The notes: generated by a model from the sequence alone, not told the origin. A stretch of 64,000 bases of DNA from Flavobacterium nitrogenifigens (GCF_003254565.1 NZ_QJRI01000166.1:1-64000); one strand, 5' to 3'; shown: positions 17,121 through 27,682, counted from the first letter of the stretch. Made by a program: numbers and translations.

Positions 17121-18302
17121 ATGTATCAAAAAGAACAATTTAAAGTACTGATGGAGCAGTTTGTTTCAGGTGAGATTTCATCTGAAGGAAAAGCAACTTT
17201 ACTTGCAATGCTTGACAATCCTGAATATTCAGAGGGATTTGATGCCATTCTTCGGGAAAATTATGATTCTATTGAAATTCCGCCAGTAAGTCCTGAAGCG
17301 ACTGATAAATTTATAAGTGAGCTTAGAAAGAAAATGGATGTTTCTTCAGAAGAAGATGATTCACAATCGTCTGTTTTCAGTTTATTCAATTGGCGAAAAA
17401 TTGTGGTTGCGGCTAGTATTTTGGTTGTCATGGGGTACGGAATGCATCTTTTTATTCAAAATAAGGATAGACAGTCTTTGCAATTGGCATCAAAAAAGAT
17501 CGAAGATAAGGCGCCAGGAAAAACAGGTGCAATACTTACGCTTTCCAATGGTTCTAAAATAGTACTGGACAGTGTTGGCAACGGATTGTTGGCGAATCAA
17601 AGCCATACAACAGTTTCAAAAAAGAATGGAGGACTTGTATATAATGCAGATGACAATGCACAAGTGGTTTACAATACGATGACTACACCAAGAGCTCATC
17701 AATATCATCTACAATTATCAGATGGAACAAAAGTATGGCTTAATGCATCGTCATCAATCACTTTTCCAACTTCATTTGCAGTAAATGAGCGAAAAGTAAA
17801 GATAACTGGAGAAGTCTATTTTGAAGTAGCCAAAGACAAGAGTAGACCATTTAGGGTTTTGGTTAATGATATGCAAGTAAATGTATTGGGAACACATTTT
17901 AATGTAAACGCTTATGATGATGAGGCAGCCGTAAATACTACGCTTTTGGAAGGAAGTGTATTAATTACTGAGAAAAGTAAAAAAATACTTTTAAAACCGG
18001 GACAGCAGGCGCAAAAGCTTAAATCGGGGGCAATTGTTGTAAACGATAATGTAAACACAGATGAAGTAATAGGATGGAAAAACGGTTTGTTCTATTTTGA
18101 AAATGCAAATCTTCAGAAGGTTTTGCGCCAATTGAGCCGTTGGTATGATGTAGAAGTAGTGTACGAAAAAGGTGTGCCTTCAAGATCATTTGAAGGAGAA
18201 ATTCAAAGAGATCTTAATTTGTCGCAAGTACTGCGAATTTTAGAAAAAAATAGAGTTCATTTCAAAATTGAAGGTAAGATTTTGAGAGTGATGCCAGATT
18301 AA
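17121..18302 (+). CDS. FecR-type anti-sigma factor
   Basis: The start chosen is the ATG at 17121 (MYQKEQFKVLMEQF), 10 codons inside the longest frame; the product is about 393 aa. The cytoplasmic N-terminus (about 1-90) would hold the sigma factor. A single transmembrane helix follows (about 93-112, KIVVAASILVVMGYGMHLFI). The periplasmic FecR domain has YHLQLSDGTKVWLNASSSIT, EVYFEVAKDKSRPFRVLV and VLGTHFNVNAY. The C-terminal NLQKVLRQLSRWYDVEVVYE segment resembles the DUF4974 tail. It would relay the signal from the STN domain of the downstream SusC to the sigma factor encoded just upstream. Confidence 0.93.
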   Translation: MYQKEQFKVLMEQFVSGEISSEGKATLLAMLDNPEYSEGFDAILRENYDSIEIPPVSPEATDKFISELRKKMDVSSEEDDSQSSVFSLFNWRKIVVAASILVVMGYGMHLFIQNKDRQSLQLASKKIEDKAPGKTGAILTLSNGSKIVLDSVGNGLLANQSHTTVSKKNGGLVYNADDNAQVVYNTMTTPRAHQYHLQLSDGTKVWLNASSSITFPTSFAVNERKVKITGEVYFEVAKDKSRPFRVLVNDMQVNVLGTHFNVNAYDDEAAVNTTLLEGSVLITEKSKKILLKPGQQAQKLKSGAIVVNDNVNTDEVIGWKNGLFYFENANLQKVLRQLSRWYDVEVVYEKGVPSRSFEGEIQRDLNLSQVLRILEKNRVHFKIEGKILRVMPD

Positions 18303-18352
18303 ACAAAAGGATTAAATCCTTTTTAAAAATATTTATTTACGATTCATAAAAA

Positions 18353-18384
18353 AAGCCAGCTAATGTTGGTAGCATTTGCTGGCT
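18353..18384 (+). promoter_or_regulatory. Hairpin in the FecR-SusC gap
   Basis: AAGCCAGC (18353-18360) pairs with GCTGGCTT (18377-18384) around a 16-nt loop. A smaller AAAAGGATT/AATCCTTTTT stem with a T run lies at 18305-18325. The pair could limit read-through into the susC gene or stabilise its message. Confidence 0.45.
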
Positions 18385-18473
18385 TGTTCCTGAATGTAAG
18401 GAACGGTTATGGAAGAATAAATAAACAAACCAAGCAAGGAGAATTTAATATTAACCAAAACCATTACGAAAGT

Positions 18474-21400
18474 ATGAAATTATTACCAAAACCAAAGCCA
18501 AAGAATTATTGGCTTTCATCAAAAACCCGGAAAGTTATGAAATTAACCTCCATACTGGTTATTGCCATGACTTTACAAGTATCGGCATCAGTATCATCTC
18601 AGACTGTTACTTTTTCTGGAAAGAATGTCGCGGTTAAAAAAGTATTATCCGTCATAAAAAATCAAACAAATTATGTTTTTTTCTATGATGTTGAGATTCT
18701 GAAAAATCTTAAACCAATTTCTTTAAACGTTGTCAATGCTCCAATAGATAAAGTGTTGCAGCAGACTTTTGCTGACCAGTCTATTACTTGGATTATTGAA
18801 GGAAAGACAATCTCGTTTGCACTTAACGCAGAGAAAACGAAGAGCCCTAGTACAGTAATAATGCAAAAGCAGATTAAAGGTAAAGTGCTTGATGATGCAG
18901 GGATGCCTATTCCAGGAGCTAATGTTAAGGAAAAAAATGGAACAGCTTCTGTGCAAACGGATGTAGATGGAAGCTTTTCTATTACAGTACAGTCATCAAA
19001 TAGTATTTTGGTTATTTCTTATGTCGGCATGGAAACCAAAGAGGTAAAAGCATCTAGCGAGTTTCTATCTGTTACTTTGACTCCGCAAAAGCAAAAATTA
19101 GAAGAGGTTCTGGTGCAAGTTGCTTACGGAACGCAAAAGAAAAAGACACTTACTGGAGCACAGGCTTCTGTAACCCAAAAAGCACTTGAAGATCGTCCTA
19201 TTACAAGTTTGACAACAGGTCTTCAGGGAACAATGTCTGGGGTAACCGTTACTACGACCAATGGGCAGCCGGGAAAAGATGGCGCGTCTATAAAAATTCG
19301 TGGTATTGGTACTTTAAACAATAGCAATCCTTTAGTTGTAGTTGATGGGGTAATAGCGTCAATGAGTGAGGTGAATCCTTCTGATGTTGAGAATGTAACT
19401 GTTTTAAAAGATGCGGCTTCTTCGGCTATTTACGGTTCAAGAGCAGCAAACGGAGTGATTCTGGTTACTACTAAAAAAGGAAAAAAAGGAGGAGTTCAGG
19501 TGCATTTTGAATCTAATACAGGAATTCAAAATCTTGGGCCATTGCCAAGTTATTTACCTGCTTGGCAGCAAGCATCAATGTTTAATCAGGCAAAGCTGAA
19601 TGAAGGAACTTCTGCAGACAATTTGCCATGGAGTGCAGATAAAATTCAGAAATTAAAAGACGGAAGCGATCCCTATAATTACCCTGATACAGATTGGTTG
19701 GGGGCGTTTTATAAACGTGCGGCCTTACAGACCAATCATTATCTTAGAGTAAGCGGAGGTGATGGCAACTCACAATATTCTTTTTCTCTAGGGTATTTTG
19801 ATCAGAATGGTAATGTTGATGGTTTACGAAACCAAAAATATTCAAGCAGATTCAACATCAATTCAAAAGTGAGCGAAAAGTTAAGTGTCAATGGTAATAT
19901 TGCCTACCAATATATGCCTACGCAGGAGCCAATAAGTTCTTATTCGCCTAGCTTTAGTTCTATGTTAAAGCTTCTTAATCGTATTTCAAATACAGTGGTT
20001 AATCAATATCCAAATGGTCAGTATGGTTATGTTGGAGATGGAAACCCTATGGCTTGGCTAGATTCAGGTTCTGAAAATAAAACTATTGCCAATACCCTTA
20101 CAGCAAATATTGGTGCCGATTGGGAACTTGTAAAAAACTTGCATTTCAGACCAGCAGTACAATATCGCGGCACATCAAGCCAAAGAAAACAGTTCATGGA
20201 AAAAATCGAGTATTTTAGTCAGACAACTGGTGCAGCAACAAAAACTCAAGGACCAAACCAATTATACCAAGTTTGGGATAAAAATACCTATTACAATTTA
20301 CAGGCTTTACTAGACTATAAATTAGATTTGGGAGAAAATCATCATTTGACATTTCTAGGTGGAGCTACTAAAGAATATAGTCTTTATGAATATGTTTCTG
20401 CCTACAGACAAGATTTCTTAAATAACGAACTTACAGAAATAAATGCAGGTCCTTCAACTGGACAAAAATCAGAAGGTTATTCTAATGATTGGGCTCTACA
20501 AGGCTATTTTGGAAGATTTAATTACAATTATAATGATCGTTATTTGTTTGAAGCAAATTTCAGGTATGATGGTTCTTCTCGTTTTAAAGGAGACAATAGA
20601 TGGGCGTCATTCCCTTCGTTCTCCGCAGGTTGGAATATTTCTAACGAACAGTTTTTTGAGCCTGTTAAAGATGTAATTAATTCATTAAAATTTAGAGCAT
20701 CATGGGGTAAACTAGGAAATCAGCAAACAACGGTTAACGGAGTAGCTACGACTTACCCTACTTATGCAACTATTGAATCTGGAGAGGATTACTCTTTCAA
20801 TCAGTCTTTGGCTCCAGGTATTGCTCCTAATAGCGGTGCAAATAACGACGCTAAATGGGAAACTACTACAGCTACAGATTTTGGACTTGATATTTCGGTA
20901 CTAAACAACAGTTTGTCATTTACAGTTGATTATTTTACTAAGGATACAGATGATATCTTAATGACTTTACCAGTTGGAGAAGTATATGGTTTAAAGGCTC
21001 CGATTGTAAATGCTGGTTCAGTATCTAATAAAGGATGGGAATTTTCAGGAAGATACAGTACAAAAATCAATGATGTTAAACTTGATGTGGGGGCAAACCT
21101 TACATACATCAACAACGAAATTACCGATTTAAAAGGAGTAGGGCCAATAATTGGTTCTGGAAGTATAACATTTCAACAAGTTGGATACCCAATCAATTCT
21201 TTATATGGATATAAATGTGAGGGAATCTTTAGAACAAGCGAAGAAGTTGCTAATCATGCAAAACAAAATGCAAATACAGCTCCTGGAGACTTAAAGTACG
21301 AAGATATTAATCATGATGGTAAAATTGATGCCTCAGACAGAACCTATCTTGGAACTTATTTCCCTAAAACTACATACGGTTTTAATATTGGCGCAACTTA

Positions 21401-21845
21401 CAAAGCGTTTGAGGTCTCTGCATTTTTTCAAGGAGCAGCTGGCGTAAAAGCAAACGTATCAACTATGATTGGACAAATAGGAGGATCAAGTTCTAAACCG
21501 ACAACAGCATTTTTAGACAACTGGACGGTTGATAATCCAGATGCTTCTTTCCCTAGACTTTGGACTTCGTACAAGCAAAATGATCCAGAAAGCACGCCAT
21601 CATCTTTTTGGGTAAAAGACGCTTCTTATCTACGTTTGAAATCTTTAATGGTTGCTTTTAATTTTCCAGAAAGTCTGAATAAAAAGCTTGGAATTGCAAA
21701 TGCTAAGATTTATTACAGTGGACAGAATATTCTAACGTTTACCGATTTTTATTCTTGGATAGATCCAGAGGTAGGTTCGAACGCTAGTATTTATAGCTAT
21801 CCACAAGTAGTAACAAATTCGATTGGACTTAGTGTCAATTTTTAA
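18474..21845 (+). CDS. SusC/RagA TonB-dependent transporter with N-terminal STN signalling domain
   Basis: The start chosen is the ATG at 18474 (MKLLPKPKPKNYWLSS), giving about 1123 aa; the frame is open from 18363. After a signal peptide (to about residue 43) comes an STN domain (about 44-115, VTFSGKNVAVKKVLSVIKNQ), the contact point for FecR. The carboxypeptidase-like domain (KGKVLDDAGMPIPGANVKEK), a TonB-box region (EEVLVQVAYGTQKK), the plug (NPLVVVDGVIASMSEVNPSD) and the barrel, ending NSIGLSVNF, follow. It imports the oligosaccharide and reports its presence through the FecR/sigma pair encoded upstream. SusD follows after 25 bp. Confidence 0.96.
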   Translation: MKLLPKPKPKNYWLSSKTRKVMKLTSILVIAMTLQVSASVSSQTVTFSGKNVAVKKVLSVIKNQTNYVFFYDVEILKNLKPISLNVVNAPIDKVLQQTFADQSITWIIEGKTISFALNAEKTKSPSTVIMQKQIKGKVLDDAGMPIPGANVKEKNGTASVQTDVDGSFSITVQSSNSILVISYVGMETKEVKASSEFLSVTLTPQKQKLEEVLVQVAYGTQKKKTLTGAQASVTQKALEDRPITSLTTGLQGTMSGVTVTTTNGQPGKDGASIKIRGIGTLNNSNPLVVVDGVIASMSEVNPSDVENVTVLKDAASSAIYGSRAANGVILVTTKKGKKGGVQVHFESNTGIQNLGPLPSYLPAWQQASMFNQAKLNEGTSADNLPWSADKIQKLKDGSDPYNYPDTDWLGAFYKRAALQTNHYLRVSGGDGNSQYSFSLGYFDQNGNVDGLRNQKYSSRFNINSKVSEKLSVNGNIAYQYMPTQEPISSYSPSFSSMLKLLNRISNTVVNQYPNGQYGYVGDGNPMAWLDSGSENKTIANTLTANIGADWELVKNLHFRPAVQYRGTSSQRKQFMEKIEYFSQTTGAATKTQGPNQLYQVWDKNTYYNLQALLDYKLDLGENHHLTFLGGATKEYSLYEYVSAYRQDFLNNELTEINAGPSTGQKSEGYSNDWALQGYFGRFNYNYNDRYLFEANFRYDGSSRFKGDNRWASFPSFSAGWNISNEQFFEPVKDVINSLKFRASWGKLGNQQTTVNGVATTYPTYATIESGEDYSFNQSLAPGIAPNSGANNDAKWETTTATDFGLDISVLNNSLSFTVDYFTKDTDDILMTLPVGEVYGLKAPIVNAGSVSNKGWEFSGRYSTKINDVKLDVGANLTYINNEITDLKGVGPIIGSGSITFQQVGYPINSLYGYKCEGIFRTSEEVANHAKQNANTAPGDLKYEDINHDGKIDASDRTYLGTYFPKTTYGFNIGATYKAFEVSAFFQGAAGVKANVSTMIGQIGGSSSKPTTAFLDNWTVDNPDASFPRLWTSYKQNDPESTPSSFWVKDASYLRLKSLMVAFNFPESLNKKLGIANAKIYYSGQNILTFTDFYSWIDPEVGSNASIYSYPQVVTNSIGLSVNF

Positions 21846-21870
21846 TTAAAGACTTTTTAAACAATACGTT

Positions 21871-23481
21871 ATGAAGAAAATACTTCTTTTTATATTTTTT
21901 GCTGCTATCTTAAGTTTAGGTGGTTGTCAGGATGATTTTTTGGAAAGAACTCCAAAAGATGCTTATAGTGATGCTTCATTATGGTCTTCAAAAGCAGATG
22001 CTACAGCAGCCTTAAACGGATGCTATGCTGGCTGGGAAACTGGATCTGCTATTATTGGTGACGACTGTTTTACAGATAATGGTTTTGATCAATTTGGCTG
22101 GGACGGATATGAACCAATGGCCTCTGGATTAGTAACTCCAGGCGATGAGTGGTTTCCTAATTATTGGAGCTATAAAACCATTCAGCGATGCAACTGGTTT
22201 CTTAGCAATGTTGATAAGACGCCTTCATCTTCTTTGAATGAAGAATTAAAAAACAGAATGAAATCTGAAGTTCGTTTTTTGAGAGCTTATCAATATTATA
22301 AAATGACAAATTATTATGGAGATGTGCCTTTGGTTACAACGGCATTAACTCCAGCTGAGTCAAACACAATTGCTAGAACTCCAAAAGCAGAGGTTGTGGC
22401 ATTTATTATGTCAGAACTGGATGCAATTGCACCTTTTCTTCCAGTTAATTATTCAGGTGCAGATATAGGACGTATTACCAAAGGAGCTACACTGGGATTA
22501 AAGGCAAGAATTCAGCTTATTCAAGGTGATTATGCTGGAGCGGCAACAACTTCTGCATTATTAATGTCAGCTCCTTTTACATATAGTTTATTTCCAAATT
22601 TCGAGGAGCTTTTTAGACCAATGAATCATGATAATCAGGAAACATTGCTTAATTGCCAGTCTTTAAAAGATCTTAATTCTGAATGGTATCCAATAGTATA
22701 TGCGCCTAAATCACAAGGAGGATGGAGTTCTTATGCACCAACGCAATCACTTGTTGATACCTATGAAACGATTAATGGAAAAACAATAGAAGAAGATGCA
22801 ACCTATGACCCATTGCAACCTTACAAAAAAAGAGATCCACGTTTAGACATGAGTATCATTAGACCGGGATCTTTCTATATGGGATCTTACTTTGATCCGT
22901 ATCAGGGTGATGATGATTATAATTTAGTAATGGATAATACATCGCAAACAGGATATAATCTTAAAAAATACATTTCTAATCTGGACGATTATAGAGGAAC
23001 AGATTACGGTACTGATATTGACAATGTTGGTGGAGCTATAATGGTAATTAGATACGCAGAGGTTTTACTGACTTATGCAGAGGCCAAAATCGAGTTGAAT
23101 CAGCTTGATGAGTCTGTATATGATGCCATCAATAAAGTTAGAACCAGAGCCGGAATGCCTAATGTTGACAAAACGGTGTATAATAACCAGTCAAAAATGC
23201 GTGAGCTAATCCGTAGAGAGCGAAGAGTAGAATTAGCTTTTGAAGGATTAAGATTTATTGACACAAGACGCTGGAAAATTGCACAAGATGTGATGCCAGG
23301 TGTAGTAAAAGGAATTTTAGAAGGATCTGTAGATCATTCAAATGGTAATTTAACATTAATACCTAATACCGTTAAAGAGGTTACAACACGTGTTTTTACC
23401 AATCCTAAACATTATGTGCTGCCAATTAAGCAGAATGAAATAGATATCAATAAAAATTTGAAGCAAAATACTGGATACTAG
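21871..23481 (+). CDS. SusD/RagB-family glycan-binding lipoprotein
   Basis: The 536-aa product has a lipoprotein signal peptide with lipobox SLGGC (Cys19). FLERTPKDAYSDASLW, MKSEVRFLRAYQYYKMTNYY, VIRYAEVLLTYAEAKIELNQ and RRERRVELAFEGLRFIDTRR are SusD-family hallmarks. It sits directly after the STN-type SusC and is its expected partner. A terminator follows at 23533, so the hydrolase genes downstream may be transcribed partly from their own promoter. Confidence 0.95.
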   Translation: MKKILLFIFFAAILSLGGCQDDFLERTPKDAYSDASLWSSKADATAALNGCYAGWETGSAIIGDDCFTDNGFDQFGWDGYEPMASGLVTPGDEWFPNYWSYKTIQRCNWFLSNVDKTPSSSLNEELKNRMKSEVRFLRAYQYYKMTNYYGDVPLVTTALTPAESNTIARTPKAEVVAFIMSELDAIAPFLPVNYSGADIGRITKGATLGLKARIQLIQGDYAGAATTSALLMSAPFTYSLFPNFEELFRPMNHDNQETLLNCQSLKDLNSEWYPIVYAPKSQGGWSSYAPTQSLVDTYETINGKTIEEDATYDPLQPYKKRDPRLDMSIIRPGSFYMGSYFDPYQGDDDYNLVMDNTSQTGYNLKKYISNLDDYRGTDYGTDIDNVGGAIMVIRYAEVLLTYAEAKIELNQLDESVYDAINKVRTRAGMPNVDKTVYNNQSKMRELIRRERRVELAFEGLRFIDTRRWKIAQDVMPGVVKGILEGSVDHSNGNLTLIPNTVKEVTTRVFTNPKHYVLPIKQNEIDINKNLKQNTGY

Positions 23482-23532
23482 TGTTTTGTAGGTTTTTGTT
23501 TTTTTGTTTTTAGTTTTGAATTAAATAGAGAG

Positions 23533-23555
23533 AGAGGAGCTCCGGCTCCTCTTTT
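23533..23555 (+). terminator. Terminator after SusD
   Basis: AGAGGAGC pairs with GCTCCTCT around CTCCG, followed by TTTTT. It separates the SusCD unit from the hydrolase genes. Confidence 0.75.
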
Positions 23556-23719
23556 TAATTTTTATAGTTTGCCGTTATGGTTTCTCGGAGCAGTTGTGCC
23601 TAGTACATTTTAATTGCTAAAAGTAGAGAAACTAAAAAATAAAAAGCAGAAAAGTTCTATTGTAGAATTGTTGATGCTATGGCGAACTATCAGATAGATA
23701 ATTTTAATAAAATGCATTT

Positions 23720-26700
23720 ATGAAAAAAGTATTTCTGTTGTTGCTTTTCGTTTTTTCTGCAAAAACAACAATACTTACAGCACAAACAACATTGCCAATA
23801 TGGACACCCGATAATGGCGACGGGACTTTTAAAAACCCATTGCTGTGGGGTGATTGGCCCGATCCTGATTTGATTCGTGTTGGGGATGAATTTTATTTTG
23901 TTTCTACCAGTATGCATTATGTGCCCGGATGTCCAATTCTGAAGTCGAAAGATTTGGTCAATTGGGAAATGGCAGGTTATGCAGTAGATAAATACAATGA
24001 AGATCAACGCTACAATCTACAAGGAGGAGACCGATACCTGAGAGGTTCTTGGGCAGCGACAATTCGTCATCATAACGGATTGTTTTATGTCGGGTTTTGT
24101 ACGCCAAACTGGGATAAAGAAAAAGGGAATTTTTCGATATGTACAGCAAAAAACATCAATGGTCCCTGGACTAGAACTATTTTTCCAGAATACTTATATG
24201 ACCCAGGTTTGTTTTTTGATGATAACGGAAAAGTATATGTGGCGCATGGACAGCAAAAATTGTATATAACAGAACTAAATGCCGATGCTTTATCTGTTAA
24301 AACTCCTCAAAAAGAAATTTACGATAATCGAGAGTATCCTTATCTCGAAGGATCGCATATGTATAAAGTAAATGGAAAATATTACATTTTGGGTTCTACA
24401 GGAGGTACAAAAGGGCGACAAGTCTGTTTGAGATCTGATAATATTTATGGGCCTTATGAATCTAAAGTAGTTATTAATGATGATCATACTTATCCCGGAA
24501 ATGGTTTGCATCAGGGCGGAATGGTGCAGTTAAAAGACGGATCATGGTGGTTTATCATTATGCAGGATCGTGGACCAATTGGCCGTACGCCAAATTTAGA
24601 ACCTGTGACCTGGGTTGATGGATGGCCAATGTTAGGTGTTAACGGCAAAGGAGTGGAAACGCATAAAAAGCCTATTGTCAATGAAACATCTACGATCAAA
24701 GTTCCTGCTGCATCTGATGAATTCAACAATTCAAATCTTGGATTACAATGGCAGTGGAATCACAATCCCAATGATAAAAAATGGTCACTTAAAGAGCATA
24801 AAGGTTATATGCGATTAAAGGCGTTGAAAGCCAGTAGACTTTACGAAGCCCAAAATACTTTAACCCAAAGAGTTCAAGGACCATATTCAACAGGAACTGT
24901 AGAAATGAATGTGAACGGTTTAAAGGATGGGAACACCGCTGGTTTTGGTATTTTTCAGATTCCTTATGCGTATGTAGCTGTACAACAAAAAGGAAAAGAA
25001 AAAAATCTGGTGATGGTGAATAATGATACTATCATAACATCAATAAAATTTACTGGAAATACCGTTTGGCTTAAAGCCAATGTAACGCACGAGAACTATA
25101 TCGCAACTTTTGAATACAGTACTGATGGCAAAAAATTTCAGCCTATCGGGAATACTTTAAAAATGGGACTTGGTTTAGACTGGACAGCCAATCGTTTTGC
25201 TTTGTTTAATTTTAGTACCACAACTGCAGGCGTGGATGGATTTGCCGATTTTAACTGGTTTCATTTCAATAATGAAAATGCATTCAAAAAAGAAGAAGCG
25301 TCAGTGATTCCAAAGAAATTTGCACATCCTGATCGTGTTCGTTATGACGGAAAAGGAATGTATATTGAAGGAAAAGAATTTTTTACCTATAGTGCCGCAT
25401 TCCATTATTTCCGTTGCCCAAAAGAACTTTGGAGAGATCGGTTTAAAAAAATCAAAGAAGCTGGTTTTAATACTGTCGAGACTTATGTGCCCTGGAACTG
25501 GCATGAACGTGAAATGCCAGACAATATTAACGATTATTCTAAACTTGATTTTACAGATTTACTGGCTTGGTTAAAAATGGCGCACGAAGAGTTTGGTTTC
25601 TATACCATTGTTCGTCCGGGGCCTTTTATTTGTGCTGAGTGGTCAGGAGGCGGTTATCCGCAATGGCTGGCAAAATACAGTCCCGAAAAAGAAACTTTTT
25701 GGCTTCGCAGTGCCGATCCCGAACATATAAAATGGTCACAGCATTGGTATAGTGCCGTATGCAAAGCATTAGAAAACGAACAAATTTCGCGTAAAGCAAA
25801 AGGAGAAAAAGGCATTATTCTGTTGCAGATCGAAAACGAATACGATGCCGATGAATCTGCCAACAAAGAAGTTCTTTTAAAAGGACTTTACAAATCAGTT
25901 AAAGAAAACGGAATTGATGTACCGATGTTCACTTGTCTGACCAATGAATGCCGTAACAGTAAAGATGCTGAATTATCTCAGGTTTTTGATTGCGATAATT
26001 ATTATGTAGGTCTTAATGAAGCTCCGGGTTGTGCTATCAGAATGGCAGATCTGAGAAATAAACAACCTAATGCACCAGGATTTGTAACTGAACTTCAGGG
26101 TGGATGGTTTTCTTTGGTTAATGGAAGATTGAGCGAAGATAATTATTCAGATGCGCGTCATTACAAAGCAATCAATCTAATGAGTTTATTAGGTGGAGCT
26201 TCTGGAATAAATGCTTATATGTTTTTTGGAGGAACCCATTTTGAAGGATGGGGAGCCCGCGGCATGACAACTTCATACGATTATAATGCACCCATTAGAG
26301 AAAATGGAGATTTAAGTGCGAAATATTATGTTGCAAAAGAAATTGGAGATTTCTTAAAAATATATGGTACAAAATTAATGCAATCTGAAGGCGGACCATG
26401 TGATTTGAGTATAGATGGGAAACCAGCTCCGAAAAACCTTTTTGGTGGAGTTCGTATGGCTGCCGATGGAACAAAATTTGTCTTCCTGCATAATACAGAT
26501 GATAAAAATCTGATATCAGGAAAAGTAACTCTTATTCCAGGAAAAATCAATAGAATCAGCGAACCAATTTATAACATTAATCAGAATGGCGAGAAAGTCT
26601 TAATTGAAACGACAGGAGCAAATTCAAAAGAAATTATAAATATTCCTGCTTTTAATGTCGATTTCAAACTAGCTGATCTTGATGCAAAAGTATTGGTAAT

Positions 26701-27682
26701 TCCACCCGGAAAGAATCCTTCGGAAGGCGAGTGGTGGCCAAAGAATAATACTATTGAAAAAAAGAATTCAGCTCAGAAAAGCATTCGTATTTCAAAAGTA
26801 TTAATGAAAGATGATCCGAAAGAAAGTGCGGTATGGCAGCCTTTGAAAGCAGCAACTTCGCTTTCAGAAAACGGAGTAAATGATTTTAGATACAGCTATT
26901 ATAAAACAAGCATTACACTTACAAGAGAACAAGCGATTAGTCAAAATAAGCTATTGTTCAATATGTTTACCCGTGACATTGTTAATGCAGAGGTAAATGG
27001 GCAAATGGCCAAAAGAATAGCTCCGGATAAAGCCGATGCGCAATCTTGGCCAACCCGTGATTGTTTTATCCGTATTGGATCAGAGGTGTTTGATAATCAG
27101 TTTGACGTGTCTGGATTATTGAAAGAAGGAAACAACGAAATTATAGTAGTTTATGAAAACTTAGGACATGCACATGGTTATATGCCAATGGAAGAATTGG
27201 CAGGTATAAGACGTGCAGGTTTATCGGATTCTACGGCTAAAATAAACTTCGAACTGAAATGGGAAATTGCTAAAGATTTAGGGGGTATTACAGCAGGATT
27301 TACCAAACCAGAATTGAAAACTTCTAAATGGAAAAAAATTAATCTTGATACCACAACAGAACTCTTGAAGAAAGGAAACGGAGCTCCAGTTAAAGCAGAT
27401 CCAACCAATTTAGTTACGTGGTATCGTGCAGAATTTGAACTCAACGAAAATGCTGATGCTGAAAAAACATGGAAACTTTTAATTAATGCTTCAGGTAATG
27501 GCTATATGTATTTGAACGGACATAATATTGGCAGACATTGGGAGGTGGGGCCGCAACGCGAATTCTATTTGCCGGAATGCTGGCTTCGTTTTGGAAAGAA
27601 CGAAAAAAATGTCATTAGCATTCAGCTTCGCCAAACCATAAATGGTGCGGAGATAAAAGGAATGGAAGTAAGAGAATATTGA
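23720..27682 (+). CDS. Two-enzyme fusion: GH43 glycosidase plus GH35 beta-galactosidase
   Basis: The 1320-aa product has a signal peptide (to about residue 27). Residues about 30-320 form a GH43 five-bladed propeller: WPDPDLIRVGDEFYFVS (base candidate D48), DPGLFFDDNG and LEGSHMYKVNGKYY (acid candidate E210). Residues about 330-515 look like the C-terminal beta-sandwich of GH43 enzymes. From about 533 a GH35 enzyme begins (EFFTYSAAFHYFRCPKELWR, VRPGPFICAEWSGGGYPQWL), with acid/base IENEY (E707) and nucleophile VTELQGG (E791). Beta domains run to the end, including GYMYLNGHNIGRHWEVGPQR. GH43 members are mostly arabinofuranosidases, xylosidases or galactosidases, so arabinogalactan-type chains are a plausible target. 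The frame is unbroken across the junction. Confidence 0.92.
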   Translation: MKKVFLLLLFVFSAKTTILTAQTTLPIWTPDNGDGTFKNPLLWGDWPDPDLIRVGDEFYFVSTSMHYVPGCPILKSKDLVNWEMAGYAVDKYNEDQRYNLQGGDRYLRGSWAATIRHHNGLFYVGFCTPNWDKEKGNFSICTAKNINGPWTRTIFPEYLYDPGLFFDDNGKVYVAHGQQKLYITELNADALSVKTPQKEIYDNREYPYLEGSHMYKVNGKYYILGSTGGTKGRQVCLRSDNIYGPYESKVVINDDHTYPGNGLHQGGMVQLKDGSWWFIIMQDRGPIGRTPNLEPVTWVDGWPMLGVNGKGVETHKKPIVNETSTIKVPAASDEFNNSNLGLQWQWNHNPNDKKWSLKEHKGYMRLKALKASRLYEAQNTLTQRVQGPYSTGTVEMNVNGLKDGNTAGFGIFQIPYAYVAVQQKGKEKNLVMVNNDTIITSIKFTGNTVWLKANVTHENYIATFEYSTDGKKFQPIGNTLKMGLGLDWTANRFALFNFSTTTAGVDGFADFNWFHFNNENAFKKEEASVIPKKFAHPDRVRYDGKGMYIEGKEFFTYSAAFHYFRCPKELWRDRFKKIKEAGFNTVETYVPWNWHEREMPDNINDYSKLDFTDLLAWLKMAHEEFGFYTIVRPGPFICAEWSGGGYPQWLAKYSPEKETFWLRSADPEHIKWSQHWYSAVCKALENEQISRKAKGEKGIILLQIENEYDADESANKEVLLKGLYKSVKENGIDVPMFTCLTNECRNSKDAELSQVFDCDNYYVGLNEAPGCAIRMADLRNKQPNAPGFVTELQGGWFSLVNGRLSEDNYSDARHYKAINLMSLLGGASGINAYMFFGGTHFEGWGARGMTTSYDYNAPIRENGDLSAKYYVAKEIGDFLKIYGTKLMQSEGGPCDLSIDGKPAPKNLFGGVRMAADGTKFVFLHNTDDKNLISGKVTLIPGKINRISEPIYNINQNGEKVLIETTGANSKEIINIPAFNVDFKLADLDAKVLVIPPGKNPSEGEWWPKNNTIEKKNSAQKSIRISKVLMKDDPKESAVWQPLKAATSLSENGVNDFRYSYYKTSITLTREQAISQNKLLFNMFTRDIVNAEVNGQMAKRIAPDKADAQSWPTRDCFIRIGSEVFDNQFDVSGLLKEGNNEIIVVYENLGHAHGYMPMEELAGIRRAGLSDSTAKINFELKWEIAKDLGGITAGFTKPELKTSKWKKINLDTTTELLKKGNGAPVKADPTNLVTWYRAEFELNENADAEKTWKLLINASGNGYMYLNGHNIGRHWEVGPQREFYLPECWLRFGKNEKNVISIQLRQTINGAEIKGMEVREY

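Noticed and set aside
23720-27682. Two separate genes joined by a sequencing error
   Set aside because: The frame is continuous, the linker shows no internal start with a second signal peptide, and both halves are full length.
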